64,000 nucleotides of DNA from CAVQKZ01 sp963837325 (GTDB lineage Bacteria; Actinomycetota; Actinomycetes; Mycobacteriales; Jatrophihabitantaceae). The stretch spans positions 558,001 to 622,000 of the forward strand of contig CAWIMV010000001.1 in assembly GCA_963837325.1 (NCBI GenBank), read 5' to 3'. Shown piece after piece: positions 17,422 through 25,766 of the stretch. The notes beneath the pieces are model-generated. The model worked only from the letters and a program-made list of their open reading frames with translations. It did no database searches and was not told where the DNA came from. A program made the position numbers and the translations under genes. Every line of letters starts with the position of its first letter. Within the stretch, counting starts at the first letter, position 1.

Positions 17422-17704
17422 GCGTTCAATATATCATCCGACGCTAACAGCCGCAAGGACTTTCCCCTTATCCGACAAGGCATCTAACGCGCGTTGATCA
17501 TGAAAACGTGCGTGCCAGGGCGACCCCCGGAGAGCCGCCAGCCGGCGCCCCAAGCCGACCGACCCACGGCAAGCCGCCAGCCGGCAACCCAAGCAGGGCA
17601 CCACGGCAACTCCCTCCGTCGCCGCCGCTTTTGAAAGACATCGCAACAGCAAGCCGCCAAACCATGGCCAGGGACCACCCCAGCACCGCGGAGAAAGCCC
17701 CGCG
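17422..17704. other. Intergenic, no credible gene
   Basis: 283 bases between the 13E12 remnant and the VOC gene. It contains imperfect direct copies of GCCGCCAGCCGGC (around 17531 and 17569). A short rightward frame here has a Pro/Arg/Ala composition typical of non-coding GC-rich DNA, and I do not call it. Confidence 0.4.
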
Positions 17705-18400
17705 CTAGTCCCGGTCCTGCCACGTACACACACAGACCTCGTTGCCTTCGGCGTCGGCCAGGATCCAGAAAGCCCGGGCCGCGCTGTCGCTGACCAACGT
17801 CCCGCCCGCCGCCAGCGCCGCCTGCACCCGAGCCTCGGCCTCGTCGTGCGGCACGGTGATATCGAAGTGGATGCGATTGCGTTGGGTGCGCGGCTCGTCC
17901 ATCTGCTGGAACCACAGCGCCGGGCCCTGTCCGACTGGATCAACGACCGCGTCCTGCGGCCCGTCGCCGGCACCCGGCTCGTCGCCGTAGGCGAACACGG
18001 CCCGCCAGAACGGCAGGACGCGCGGGATGTCCATCGCGTCGATCGCCAGCTCGAGCCGCTGCATCGAGCGAGCGTCGTCGCGACTCGTGGCCCCACCGGT
18101 CGTGGCGCCGAGCTCGGCGACCGCGGCGCTGATCCGGCGCGCGAGTTCGACGTCGATGTCGGTGAGCGCCCCAGTCAATGCGGTCTGCAGACTCAGCGCG
18201 GCCCGGTCGGCCCGCACGTCTATCCGTACATGGGCGTCGGCATCGGCACCGCACGCCGCTACCGCGCACGAGCTGACCCGCAGAGCGTGCTCGAGCGAGG
18301 ACACCGCGACGCTCGTCTCCAGCGTGTGCAACAGGTATCGCCAGCCGAGTTGCTCAACGGCGGCGGAGGCTGCGGCCCTGGTCATCGTGTTTGTTGCCAT
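17705..18400 (-). CDS. Pterin-dehydratase-like / VOC (glyoxalase) fusion protein
   Basis: 231 residues. The N-terminal ~105 residues resemble pterin-4a-carbinolamine dehydratase in layout (GWRYLLHTLETS..., HVRIDVRADRAALS, TDIDVELARRISAAV), but the catalytic His-His pair of active dehydratases is not evident. The C-terminal half is a vicinal-oxygen-chelate domain (LELAIDAMDIPRVLPFWRAVFAYG, RIHFDITVPHDEAEARV, FWILADAEGNEVCVCTW). The ligand is unknown. ATG at 18400 sits inside a dyad (18393-18417), and a second in-frame ATG is at 18385. Divergent from the chemosensory operon with a 255-base gap. Confidence 0.75.
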   Translation of the reverse strand: MATNTMTRAAASAAVEQLGWRYLLHTLETSVAVSSLEHALRVSSCAVAACGADADAHVRIDVRADRAALSLQTALTGALTDIDVELARRISAAVAELGATTGGATSRDDARSMQRLELAIDAMDIPRVLPFWRAVFAYGDEPGAGDGPQDAVVDPVGQGPALWFQQMDEPRTQRNRIHFDITVPHDEAEARVQAALAAGGTLVSDSAARAFWILADAEGNEVCVCTWQDRD

Positions 18401-18417
18401 GTGGCCACAGTGGCAAC
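18393..18417. promoter_or_regulatory. Dyad overlapping the VOC gene start, possible operator
   Basis: GTTGCCA-TGTGGCCACA-G-TGGCAAC: outer arms of seven bases are exact complements and the centre TGTGGCCACA is itself palindromic. The start codon of the leftward gene lies in it, so a bound repressor would block transcription or translation start. No regulator gene is adjacent. Confidence 0.45.
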
Positions 18418-18550
18418 GAGCACTGACAACGTCGCGCTCGGGGGTGCCACGAACCCGCCATATGCGGACACAGTGCCCGTCGTCGACTGTCGACCCCTTG
18501 CACCGCCGGAATTCGGCCCATCGTCGTCCTTGCCGCGTCCGACATCCGGA

Positions 18551-18577
18551 TCAAGTTTTCAGCGCCGCCGCCGATAG
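18551..18577 (+). promoter_or_regulatory. Sigma-28 (FliA/WhiG-type) promoter of the chemosensory operon
   Basis: TCAAGTTT (18551-18558), an 11-base spacer, then GCCGATAG (18570-18577). The flagellar/WhiG sigma consensus is TAAAGTTT-N11-GCCGATAA, so 14 of 16 positions match with ideal spacing. It ends 78 bases before the MCP start codon. A near-identical element is at 62154-62180. Confidence 0.78.
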
Positions 18578-18655
18578 CAGTGACAGAGGCGGTAGCAGCA
18601 CAGCCGCAGTTCTCGCCCAAGCAGATAAGCGCGCAGTTCCGAGGGAAGGACTCAC

Positions 18656-20551
18656 ATGGCCGGCAAACTCGCCCCGGCACGGCGGTTGCGCTTTGACCGA
18701 TTCAGCGTGCGTCTGGTCGCCGCCATGCTGGCGGTGTCGTTGCCGCTGATGGTGGTGTTGGCGGTGCTGCTGACCACGCAAGCTTCAGCAAGTCTGAAGG
18801 CGGCCGGTGAGCACCAGGGCGTCACCGTCGCCCGGGCGGTCGCCCTGCGGCTCGAGGACTGGCTGTCCGAGCGCACGCACAATGTGTCGATCGTCGCCCT
18901 GCGGGCAGCCGCCCAGAAAGACGACGCAGGCATCTCGACGGTATTGGCGCAGACCAACCAGACCTATCCCGACTACGCGCTTCTCGAGACCACCGATCTG
19001 TCGGGCCGGGTGCTCAGTTCCAGCCGACCGGGCGTCACGCTGCCGGTGCGGGACGCGGCCTGGTTCCGGACGGTTGCGAACGGCAAGTCTGTCCTTACGT
19101 CACCGGTGAAACGTGGCGAACACATCGACTGGATCATCGCGAAGCCCATTCTGGGCTCAGACGGCAAACCCCGCGGGGTGATCGTGGCCGATCTCGACCC
19201 GACCGTTCTGGTCAACTTGCTCAATCCTGAACTCGATGGCGGCACTCAGGTAGTCGCCGTTGACGGCCAGGGCCGGCTGATCTACGACACGATTCAGGGC
19301 GCCCTAACCAGCGACGCCGACATGCTCGCCGCGGGCACGCTGCGCACGGCCGTAGACAACCCGGCGACGCGGCAGGCCAAGAACAACTCGAAACCGGACA
19401 CGGCGCGATTCAACGACCTTCAAGGGCACAAAGTGATCGGCGGATACGACGTCGTGAACGAGCTGAAGTGGGTGATCCTCGCCGAGGATGACGCCAGTGC
19501 GGTGCTCGCCCCCGTGAACAGCCAGCGACACCGGGCGATTCTCATCGTTGCGCTCGGCGGCGTCGCCGCGATCGCCGCGGCAATCGGACTTGCCTGGGGC
19601 ACCACCCGGCCGCTCCGTCGACTCACCGATGTCTCTCACCGCGCAGCCGAGGGAGATCTCGCCGCGCGCGTCAAGCCGGAAGGCTCCCGCGAACTGGTGA
19701 CCCTCGGCGAAGCGTTCAACGCGATGCTCGACACGTCCGCGCGGCTGATCGGGCGCACGACGTCAGCGGGGCTGGAAGTGAACTCGGCCGCGGCGCAGCT
19801 GTCGGCCTCGTCGGACGAGCTGGCGGCCACCACGACGCAGCAGAGCGCTGCCGTGAGCCAGGCGACCGCGACGACCGAGGAACTGGCCCGCGCATCGGTC
19901 GCGATCGCCGACACCGTCGACGACGTGGCCCGGCAGACGGCCGAGACGCGCGACAACCTTGAGCAGGCCGAGGCGGACGTGACTCAGTCCAGCGAACGCA
20001 CGCTCGCATTGGCCGACCGAATCCATGACATCGACGCGCTGCGCGTGCTCATCAACGACATCGCCGATCAGACCAATCTGCTCGCACTCAATGCGGCGAT
20101 CGAAGCGGCCCGGGCGGGGGAGCACGGACTCGGCTTCGCCGTCGTCGCCGATGAGGTTCGTCGCCTCGCCGAGCGGTCGAAGTCATCGGCCGGTGACATC
20201 GCGTCGATCGTGACCGCCGTGCAGGCCGAGACGGCCGCCACGGTGATGGCGATGGAGAAGGGCGCGAAGCAGATGCAGCAGAGTCTGAGCTTGCTGGAGC
20301 GGGTGACCGACGCTGCGGGGCAGGTCCGGTTGACCACCCAGCAGCAGCGCACCGCGAACGCCCAGGTCGTGGAGACGATGGGCCAACTCACCGACGCCAG
20401 CCGCCAGGTATCGGCCACGGCTCAGCAGATTGCCGGGTCGGCCAGCAACCTTGCGCAGTTGGCCGGCGAGCTCAAGGCCGCCGGCTCGACCGCGGCGAAC
20501 ACTAACGGCGCAGCGGCCGCCCCCTCGGTCACCAGTAACGGGCACCGGTGA
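18656..20551 (+). CDS. Methyl-accepting chemotaxis protein with Cache-type sensor (WspA-like)
   Basis: 631 residues. Transmembrane helix 1 at ~20-42, a ~245-residue periplasmic (dCache-like) sensor with LPVRDAAWFRTVANGKSV and HIDWIIAKPILGSDG, and transmembrane helix 2 near 292-315. A HAMP follows (TRPLRRLTDVSHRAAEGDLAARV), then a cytoplasmic coiled-coil signalling domain with the hairpin tip DQTNLLALNAAIEAARAGE. The tail is Ala/Asn-rich and has no CheR-tethering pentapeptide. ATG at 18656 with GAGGGAAGGA upstream. First gene of the seven-gene cluster and the likely input receptor. Ligand unknown; in Wsp the counterpart senses surface contact. Confidence 0.93.
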   Translation: MAGKLAPARRLRFDRFSVRLVAAMLAVSLPLMVVLAVLLTTQASASLKAAGEHQGVTVARAVALRLEDWLSERTHNVSIVALRAAAQKDDAGISTVLAQTNQTYPDYALLETTDLSGRVLSSSRPGVTLPVRDAAWFRTVANGKSVLTSPVKRGEHIDWIIAKPILGSDGKPRGVIVADLDPTVLVNLLNPELDGGTQVVAVDGQGRLIYDTIQGALTSDADMLAAGTLRTAVDNPATRQAKNNSKPDTARFNDLQGHKVIGGYDVVNELKWVILAEDDASAVLAPVNSQRHRAILIVALGGVAAIAAAIGLAWGTTRPLRRLTDVSHRAAEGDLAARVKPEGSRELVTLGEAFNAMLDTSARLIGRTTSAGLEVNSAAAQLSASSDELAATTTQQSAAVSQATATTEELARASVAIADTVDDVARQTAETRDNLEQAEADVTQSSERTLALADRIHDIDALRVLINDIADQTNLLALNAAIEAARAGEHGLGFAVVADEVRRLAERSKSSAGDIASIVTAVQAETAATVMAMEKGAKQMQQSLSLLERVTDAAGQVRLTTQQQRTANAQVVETMGQLTDASRQVSATAQQIAGSASNLAQLAGELKAAGSTAANTNGAAAAPSVTSNGHR

Positions 20552-21012
20552 CGGAGCTACCGGTCATCGTTCTGCCCGTCGGGGCCGACCTGTACGCCGT
20601 GCCGATCGGCTGGGTGCGAGAGGTGGTCGCAGCGCCACGGACCACCGCGCTGGCCACCTCGCCTCCGCTCGTGCTCGGCCTGATCAACCTGCGGGGAGAG
20701 ATCGTCCCGCTTCTCGACACCGCGGTGTTGCTCGGGCTGGGCACTATCGCCGGCGCAGCCTTCGCTGCCGTCCTCGACACCGGGAACGGGCCGGTCGGGC
20801 TGGCCGCTACCGGCGTGCCCCAGCGTGCAGCGTTGGGTGCACCGACCGGACCGTCGGAACTGCCGGGCACGGCCGGCACCTACCAGCTCGCCCGATCCGT
20901 GGCCGTGCTGCTTGACCCGGCCGCGCTGCTTTCGCCCGCTCGTCTTGGCGGCGGAGGGCTGCCGTCCCAGCCGAACCCAACTGAAGCGCTGCCCGCCGGC
21001 GGGCGCGGATGA
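20548..21012 (+). CDS. cheW: CheW-like adaptor (WspB-like)
   Basis: 154 residues. CheW fold signatures: LPVGADLYAVPIGWVREVV, LVLGLINLRGEIVPLLDTAVLLGL. The C-terminal ~35 residues are Pro/Gly-rich. It couples receptor to CheA kinase. GTG start at 20548 shares GTGA with the MCP stop and the stop overlaps the cheA start, so translation is coupled on both sides. One of two CheW proteins in the operon, as in Wsp (WspB and WspD). Confidence 0.88.
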   Translation: MTELPVIVLPVGADLYAVPIGWVREVVAAPRTTALATSPPLVLGLINLRGEIVPLLDTAVLLGLGTIAGAAFAAVLDTGNGPVGLAATGVPQRAALGAPTGPSELPGTAGTYQLARSVAVLLDPAALLSPARLGGGGLPSQPNPTEALPAGGRG

Positions 21013-23132
21013 CCACTCTCAGCCCGAAGCGGGTGCGCGAACTGTTTGCCCAGGAAGCGGAAGTGCGACTGGCCGACCTCGGACGCTTGCTGCTCGAGCT
21101 CGAACAGACCGGCGGCGCGCAGGTGGGAGACGGGGAGCCGCTGATCCGGACCATCTACCGCGAGATCCACACGTTGAAGGGCTCGTCCGCGGTTGCCGGG
21201 CTCGGCGAGGTCAGCCAGTGCGCTCACCGGCTGGAGGAGGTGGTCGATGACCTCGCCGGAAACCGACGCGCGGTGACGCCAGAAGTCATCGACGTCCTCC
21301 TGGCCGGGGCCGACCAACTCGCCGCGCTCGTCATGGGCACCTCACTGGAGGACGGACCGGACGGCGCTCCACCGACCGTTGCGGAGCAAGCGCGGCCACA
21401 ACCCGGCACACTCGTTCCGCCCACGCCCACGCCCACGCCCACGCCTTCGCCCGCGCCCACGCCTTCGCGCGAGCCGACCGAGCAACCCGCCGCAGCGCCA
21501 ACCGTTGTCCTCCCGGCGAGCGGACCGCCCGCCTCGAGCCCACGTTCAGAAAACCAGGGCGTCGGTCCGGTCATCATGGTGCCGGCCGAGCGCCTCGAGG
21601 AGCTGACCCGCCTGGTCGGCGAGGCGGCTGCGGCCCACCTTCGCGTCGGCCGAATGCTCAAGGACCGCTTTCAGGTGGACCCCGCTTCGTGCAGCGAGTT
21701 CAATGAGCTCGACCGATCGCTGCACGAAGTGCAGGACCGGGCGATGCGGACCCAGCTGGTCCCGGTCGCGACGATCACCGACCAACTGCAGCGAGCGGTG
21801 CGGGACCTGTCCCGTGCTCAGGGCAAGGACATCCGGTGGGACGCCCGCGGCACCGACACCGAGATGGATCGCGCCGTACTGCACCGGCTGTCCGACTCGC
21901 TGCTCCACCTGATCCGCAACGCCGTCGACCACGGCATCGAACCACCGGCCGAACGCCTGGCCCTCGGCAAGACGGCGTTCGGCACGATCCGGCTGCACGC
22001 GATGCAACTCGGTTCCGAGGTCATCATCACCGTGACCGACGACGGGCGCGGCATCGACGTCGATGCGGTCACCGAGCAAGCCGGCGAGCGCGGAATCGTT
22101 ACGGCCGGATTGGGCGAACAGGAGCGGTTGGGTCTGGCCTTCCGGGCGGGGCTGTCGACCGCCGCCACGGTCACGGACGTGTCGGGGCGGGGCGTGGGCC
22201 TTGATGTCGTGCGCAGCAAGGTCGAAGGGGCGCGCGGCCGGGTCGAGGTCCGCTCCACCCGCGGATCGGGCGCGGAATTCCGCATCATCGTGCCCATCAC
22301 TCAAGCGGTGCTGCGCTGCCTGCTGATCGAGGCCGGCGGCCAGAGCTTCGCGCTTCCGTTCCACCGCGTCGTCCTGTCCCAGATCTACGACGCGGCGGCG
22401 ATCGGCCATGCCGAGGGCCGCCCGGTGGTGTGGGTGGAAGGCACCGCGCTCCCACTCTCGGTCTTGGCCGAGACGCTGGGTATCGACCCCGGTGCGGAGG
22501 CAGGAGGGCCGATCGTCGTGCTCGCCGACACGTCGCGACGGCACGCGTTCCGCGTCGACCGCCTCCTGGGCCAGCGCGACGTCGTGTTCAAGGCACTCAG
22601 CCCGCTACTGCCTCGACTGCCGGCTGTCGCCGGCGCCAGCGTCGAGCCGGACGGCTCAGTGCTCGTCGTCCTGGATCCGCCCAGCCTGATCGAACGGGCC
22701 CGGCGAGCCGTGCGCGCCGACGAACTGCCGGCGCCGGCTGAACACTCGCGGGCAGCGCGCCGGAGCGTTCTCGTCGTCGACGACGCGCTCACGGTGCGCG
22801 AATTGCAACGCAGCATCCTCGAGCGGGCCGGCTTCGACGTGCGGGTGGCGTCCGACGGCAGCCAGGCGATGGCACTGCTGGCCGAGGAGCCGAGCGAGCT
22901 GGTGCTGACCGACGTCGAGATGCCCGTCATGGATGGCTTCGCGCTGACGGAGGCCATCCGGGCCCACCCCGCCCTCGCCAACATTCCGATTCTGATCCTC
23001 AGCTCTCGGTCGACTGATGCCGATCGCCAGCGCGGGCTCGAGGCCGGCGCCGACGGCTACATCGTCAAGAGCGGCTTCGACGAAGCCAGCCTGCTCGGTG
23101 CGGTCGAGCGACTCCTTGGGGCCGCTCCGTGA
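21009..23132 (+). CDS. cheA: Hybrid CheA histidine kinase with C-terminal receiver (WspE-like)
   Basis: 707 residues. HPt domain at the N-terminus with phospho-acceptor His54 (EIHTLKGSSA). No CheY-binding P2 domain; instead a Pro/Thr-rich linker (~residues 135-180). Then the dimerisation segment and HATPase (N box HLIRNAVDHGIEP, G1 DDGRGID, G2 GRGVGLDVV), a CheW-like domain (residues ~435-565) and a receiver with LVVDDALTVRE and phospho-acceptor Asp635 in TDVEMPVMDG. An N-terminal HPt plus terminal receiver is the WspE/FrzE layout. The internal receiver may be a phosphate sink or relay. It is expected to phosphorylate the GGDEF regulator and CheB. Confidence 0.94.
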   Translation: MTTLSPKRVRELFAQEAEVRLADLGRLLLELEQTGGAQVGDGEPLIRTIYREIHTLKGSSAVAGLGEVSQCAHRLEEVVDDLAGNRRAVTPEVIDVLLAGADQLAALVMGTSLEDGPDGAPPTVAEQARPQPGTLVPPTPTPTPTPSPAPTPSREPTEQPAAAPTVVLPASGPPASSPRSENQGVGPVIMVPAERLEELTRLVGEAAAAHLRVGRMLKDRFQVDPASCSEFNELDRSLHEVQDRAMRTQLVPVATITDQLQRAVRDLSRAQGKDIRWDARGTDTEMDRAVLHRLSDSLLHLIRNAVDHGIEPPAERLALGKTAFGTIRLHAMQLGSEVIITVTDDGRGIDVDAVTEQAGERGIVTAGLGEQERLGLAFRAGLSTAATVTDVSGRGVGLDVVRSKVEGARGRVEVRSTRGSGAEFRIIVPITQAVLRCLLIEAGGQSFALPFHRVVLSQIYDAAAIGHAEGRPVVWVEGTALPLSVLAETLGIDPGAEAGGPIVVLADTSRRHAFRVDRLLGQRDVVFKALSPLLPRLPAVAGASVEPDGSVLVVLDPPSLIERARRAVRADELPAPAEHSRAARRSVLVVDDALTVRELQRSILERAGFDVRVASDGSQAMALLAEEPSELVLTDVEMPVMDGFALTEAIRAHPALANIPILILSSRSTDADRQRGLEAGADGYIVKSGFDEASLLGAVERLLGAAP

Positions 23133-24166
23133 CCGCGCCGCGCACCGCTATCCGGGTGGTCGTCCTGGCCGACGACTCGCCCGATCGCGGCCAGCTGATG
23201 CAGGTGATGCGACGCGACGGCGACATCGCGGTCGTCGGGCAGTCCGACACCGCCGGACGGGCCATCGTCCTCATCAACGAAACCCGGCCCGACGCGGTCG
23301 TCGTGGATCTGCAACTCGACGACGGCAGCAGTCTGCATGCCATCGAACAGATCATGGCTCATACGCCGACGTCGATCCTGGTGCTGTCGGCCCCTGGCCT
23401 GGACCGAAGCTCGCCATCCGTCGCCAAGGCAATCGTTGCCGGAGCCGTCGACTCGCTGGCCCGCCGCGCCGCGTGGTCGGCCGAACTGGGCGTCGAGTTG
23501 CGCCACGCGGTGCGACAGGTGAGCAAGGTCGGTGTGATCACGCATCCGCGCGGGCGGCTCAGCCCGGTCACGCGCACCGACGACCGGCAGCTCTCGGCGC
23601 CGGGGCCGATCGTTGCAGTGGCCGCCTCCAGCGGCGGACCCGCGGCCCTGGCCGTCGTACTGTCGGGCCTGGCGGGACTGGCCGCACCGGTTCTCGTCGT
23701 TCAGCATCTGCATCCGGACTTCACCGACGGCTTGGTCGAGTGGATGGCACGCGCCGGTGCCCTGCCCGTGGAGCTGGCTCGGCACGGCGAGTTGCCGCGG
23801 GCGGGCCGCGTCTATATCGCGCCGGGTGGGCTGCACCTGCATCTCGGCGTCAACCGGCACCTGGCCCTGAGCCCGACCCCGGCGAGCACGCACCGACCGT
23901 CCGCCGACGAGCTGTTTTCCTCCGTCGCCGAGCATGCAGGCGCCGCAGGCATCGGCGTGGTGCTGACCGGTATGGGCGATGACGGCGCGAGGGGTCTGCT
24001 GGCGATGCGGCACGCGGGCGCCCGCACGCTCGGCCAGGACGAAGCCACGTGCGCGGTATTCGGAATGCCCAACGCCGCCCAGCGCATCGGCGCCGTGACC
24101 GAACTGCTGCCGCTGGAACGGCTGGCGCCCCGGATCCAACAGGCCGTGCGATTGGTCGCTCGATGA
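23129..24166 (+). CDS. cheB: CheB receptor methylesterase (WspF-like)
   Basis: 345 residues. N-terminal receiver (VVLADDSPDRG, phospho-site Asp60 in VVDLQLDDG), a short linker and the methylesterase domain with Ser167 (ASSGGP), His193 (QHLHPDF) and Asp285 (GMGDDG). It removes methyl groups from, or deamidates, the receptor when phosphorylated, so it acts as the reset arm; loss of WspF in Pseudomonas locks the pathway on. The receiver is slightly divergent: the usual lysine near the end of the domain is not obvious (the run reads SLARRAAWSA). GTGA overlap with cheA. Confidence 0.93.
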   Translation: MTAPRTAIRVVVLADDSPDRGQLMQVMRRDGDIAVVGQSDTAGRAIVLINETRPDAVVVDLQLDDGSSLHAIEQIMAHTPTSILVLSAPGLDRSSPSVAKAIVAGAVDSLARRAAWSAELGVELRHAVRQVSKVGVITHPRGRLSPVTRTDDRQLSAPGPIVAVAASSGGPAALAVVLSGLAGLAAPVLVVQHLHPDFTDGLVEWMARAGALPVELARHGELPRAGRVYIAPGGLHLHLGVNRHLALSPTPASTHRPSADELFSSVAEHAGAAGIGVVLTGMGDDGARGLLAMRHAGARTLGQDEATCAVFGMPNAAQRIGAVTELLPLERLAPRIQQAVRLVAR

Positions 24167-25389
24167 GTGCCGGCGACGCGCCTGATGCGACCATGAGCCG
24201 GCTGATCGAGGTGCTGCACCAGCAGATCGGCCTGCGGCCCGACCCAAGCCTGTTGGGCCGGCTGCGCCGATGTATTCGTGACGACGCGGCTGAGCACGGC
24301 CAGGACGTCGCGACGTACCTCGAAACCGTGCGTGGCCACCGCGACGCGTTACAGGGACTGGTGGATCGGGTGACCGTCCAGGAGAGTTCGTTCTTCCGCC
24401 ATCGCGAGCACTTCGACGCACTCAGACATCACGTGCTACCTAAGTTGAGCGGCCCGGTGCGGATCTGGAGCGCGGCGTGCGCGAATGGGCAGGAAGCGTT
24501 CAGCCTGGCCATGCTCCTCGAGGAACAGGGCGTCCCCGGATCGGTAGTGGCGACGGACGTCTCCCAAGCGGCGTTGGCTCGCACGGCCGAGGCCCGCTAC
24601 AGCAAACGTGAACTGACCGGGCTGTCGCCCGAGCGAATCGCGCGGCACCTGACCCGCGATGGCGATCAGTGGCAGTTCAACCGGCCGATCCGCGATCGGG
24701 TCACGGTGCAGACGTTCAACCTGCTTGACATCATCCCGGACGGCCTCGCCGCCGCCCAGGTGGTGTTCTGCTGCAACGTCTTGATCTACTTCACGCCAGA
24801 GCACGCCCGCGCCTTTCTCGACCGGGCGGCCGACCGATTGCCCAATGCGACGTTCTTCCTGGGCTCGGCCGAGGCGATCTGGCCGTTGACGGATCGGTTC
24901 GACACCGTCGCGGCCGACGGCACCTTCTTCTACCGGCCCCGTACCGACGCGCCGGTTCCGGTCGGGCGCCCGCCGCGCCCGCCGCGACCGCGCCGCCCAT
25001 CGGCCGACGCCATTCGCGGGACCGCGGTCGCGGCCGTCGGTAGACCGGATGACCGGCAACGCCAGCCATCCGAGTCGGCCGACGACGGTGCCGCCGCGCG
25101 GCTGTCGCGTACCGGGCAGGAAGCCACCGCGGCCGGGGCGCACGACTCGGCGGTCGTCGCATTCCGCAAGTCTGCCTATCTCACGCCCGGCGACCCGATG
25201 ACCCACTTGCACCTCGGGCTGGCACTCGACGCCACAGGAGACCGGCTCTCGGCTCTGCGCGCCTATGCGGCCGCCCGCCACGCACTGCTCGACAGCGATC
25301 CGGCCGACGTCGAACGCGGCACTGAGGGTTACACGAGGGGCGACCTCGTCCGGCTCTTGGACATCAAGCTGGAGATTCCGACGCCATGA
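24163..25389 (+). CDS. cheR: CheR receptor methyltransferase with C-terminal helical repeats (WspC-like)
   Basis: 408 residues. CheR N-terminal helical domain (GLRPDPSLLGRLRRCIRDD), then the SAM domain (QESSFFRHREHF, VRIWSAACANGQEAFSLAML, VVATDVSQAAL, VVFCCNVLIYFTPE). A Pro/Arg-rich hinge near residues 265-300 leads to a TPR-like module (DSAVVAFRKSAYLTPGDPMTHLHLGLALDATGD). The repeat tail is the trait that separates WspC from ordinary flagellar CheR. It methylates the receptor glutamates. ATGA overlap with cheB and with the next gene. Confidence 0.93.
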   Translation: MSAGDAPDATMSRLIEVLHQQIGLRPDPSLLGRLRRCIRDDAAEHGQDVATYLETVRGHRDALQGLVDRVTVQESSFFRHREHFDALRHHVLPKLSGPVRIWSAACANGQEAFSLAMLLEEQGVPGSVVATDVSQAALARTAEARYSKRELTGLSPERIARHLTRDGDQWQFNRPIRDRVTVQTFNLLDIIPDGLAAAQVVFCCNVLIYFTPEHARAFLDRAADRLPNATFFLGSAEAIWPLTDRFDTVAADGTFFYRPRTDAPVPVGRPPRPPRPRRPSADAIRGTAVAAVGRPDDRQRQPSESADDGAAARLSRTGQEATAAGAHDSAVVAFRKSAYLTPGDPMTHLHLGLALDATGDRLSALRAYAAARHALLDSDPADVERGTEGYTRGDLVRLLDIKLEIPTP

Positions 25390-25766
25390 CGATGATGGTG
25401 TGCTTCCAATCAGCCGGCGCGGCCTATTGCTTGCCCGTCGGGGCCGCGCGTGCGGTGCGACCGGCCACGGGACTGGTCAGCCTGCCTGCGCCTTCCGCCG
25501 ATGTCATCGGGATCATGCCCGGTGACCCGCCGCTGACGGTGCTCGCACCGCTCGGTCGTGGCGGCGCGCACATTCTCGTCGTCGAATCCGGGGAACGGAC
25601 TTTCGGCCTGCTGGTCGACGCGGTCACCGGGTTGCGGCGGATCGCCGACGGCGACATCCACGCTGCGCCGGGCGGTCAGGACCGCCCACTGGTCTGCGGG
25701 ACGGTGGACGGCGACGGCGAGCTGCTCCTGCTCACCGATGCGGCTGCGCTGGCGGGTCGGCTGTGA
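25386..25766 (+). CDS. cheW: Second CheW-like adaptor (WspD-like)
   Basis: 126 residues. A compact CheW domain: FQSAGAAYCLPVGAARAVRP, a MPGDPPLTVLAPLG segment in place of the usual NLRG stretch, and TFGLLVDAVTGLRRI. It is more divergent than the first CheW, notably without the conserved NLRG turn. It follows CheR directly, matching the order wspC-wspD. The two adaptors may set array stoichiometry or serve different receptors (inference). Confidence 0.82.
   Translation: MTMMVCFQSAGAAYCLPVGAARAVRPATGLVSLPAPSADVIGIMPGDPPLTVLAPLGRGGAHILVVESGERTFGLLVDAVTGLRRIADGDIHAAPGGQDRPLVCGTVDGDGELLLLTDAAALAGRL

Noticed and set aside
17508..17708. 66-codon rightward frame
   Set aside because: Pro/Arg-rich with internal DNA repeats, no ribosome site, no conserved look.
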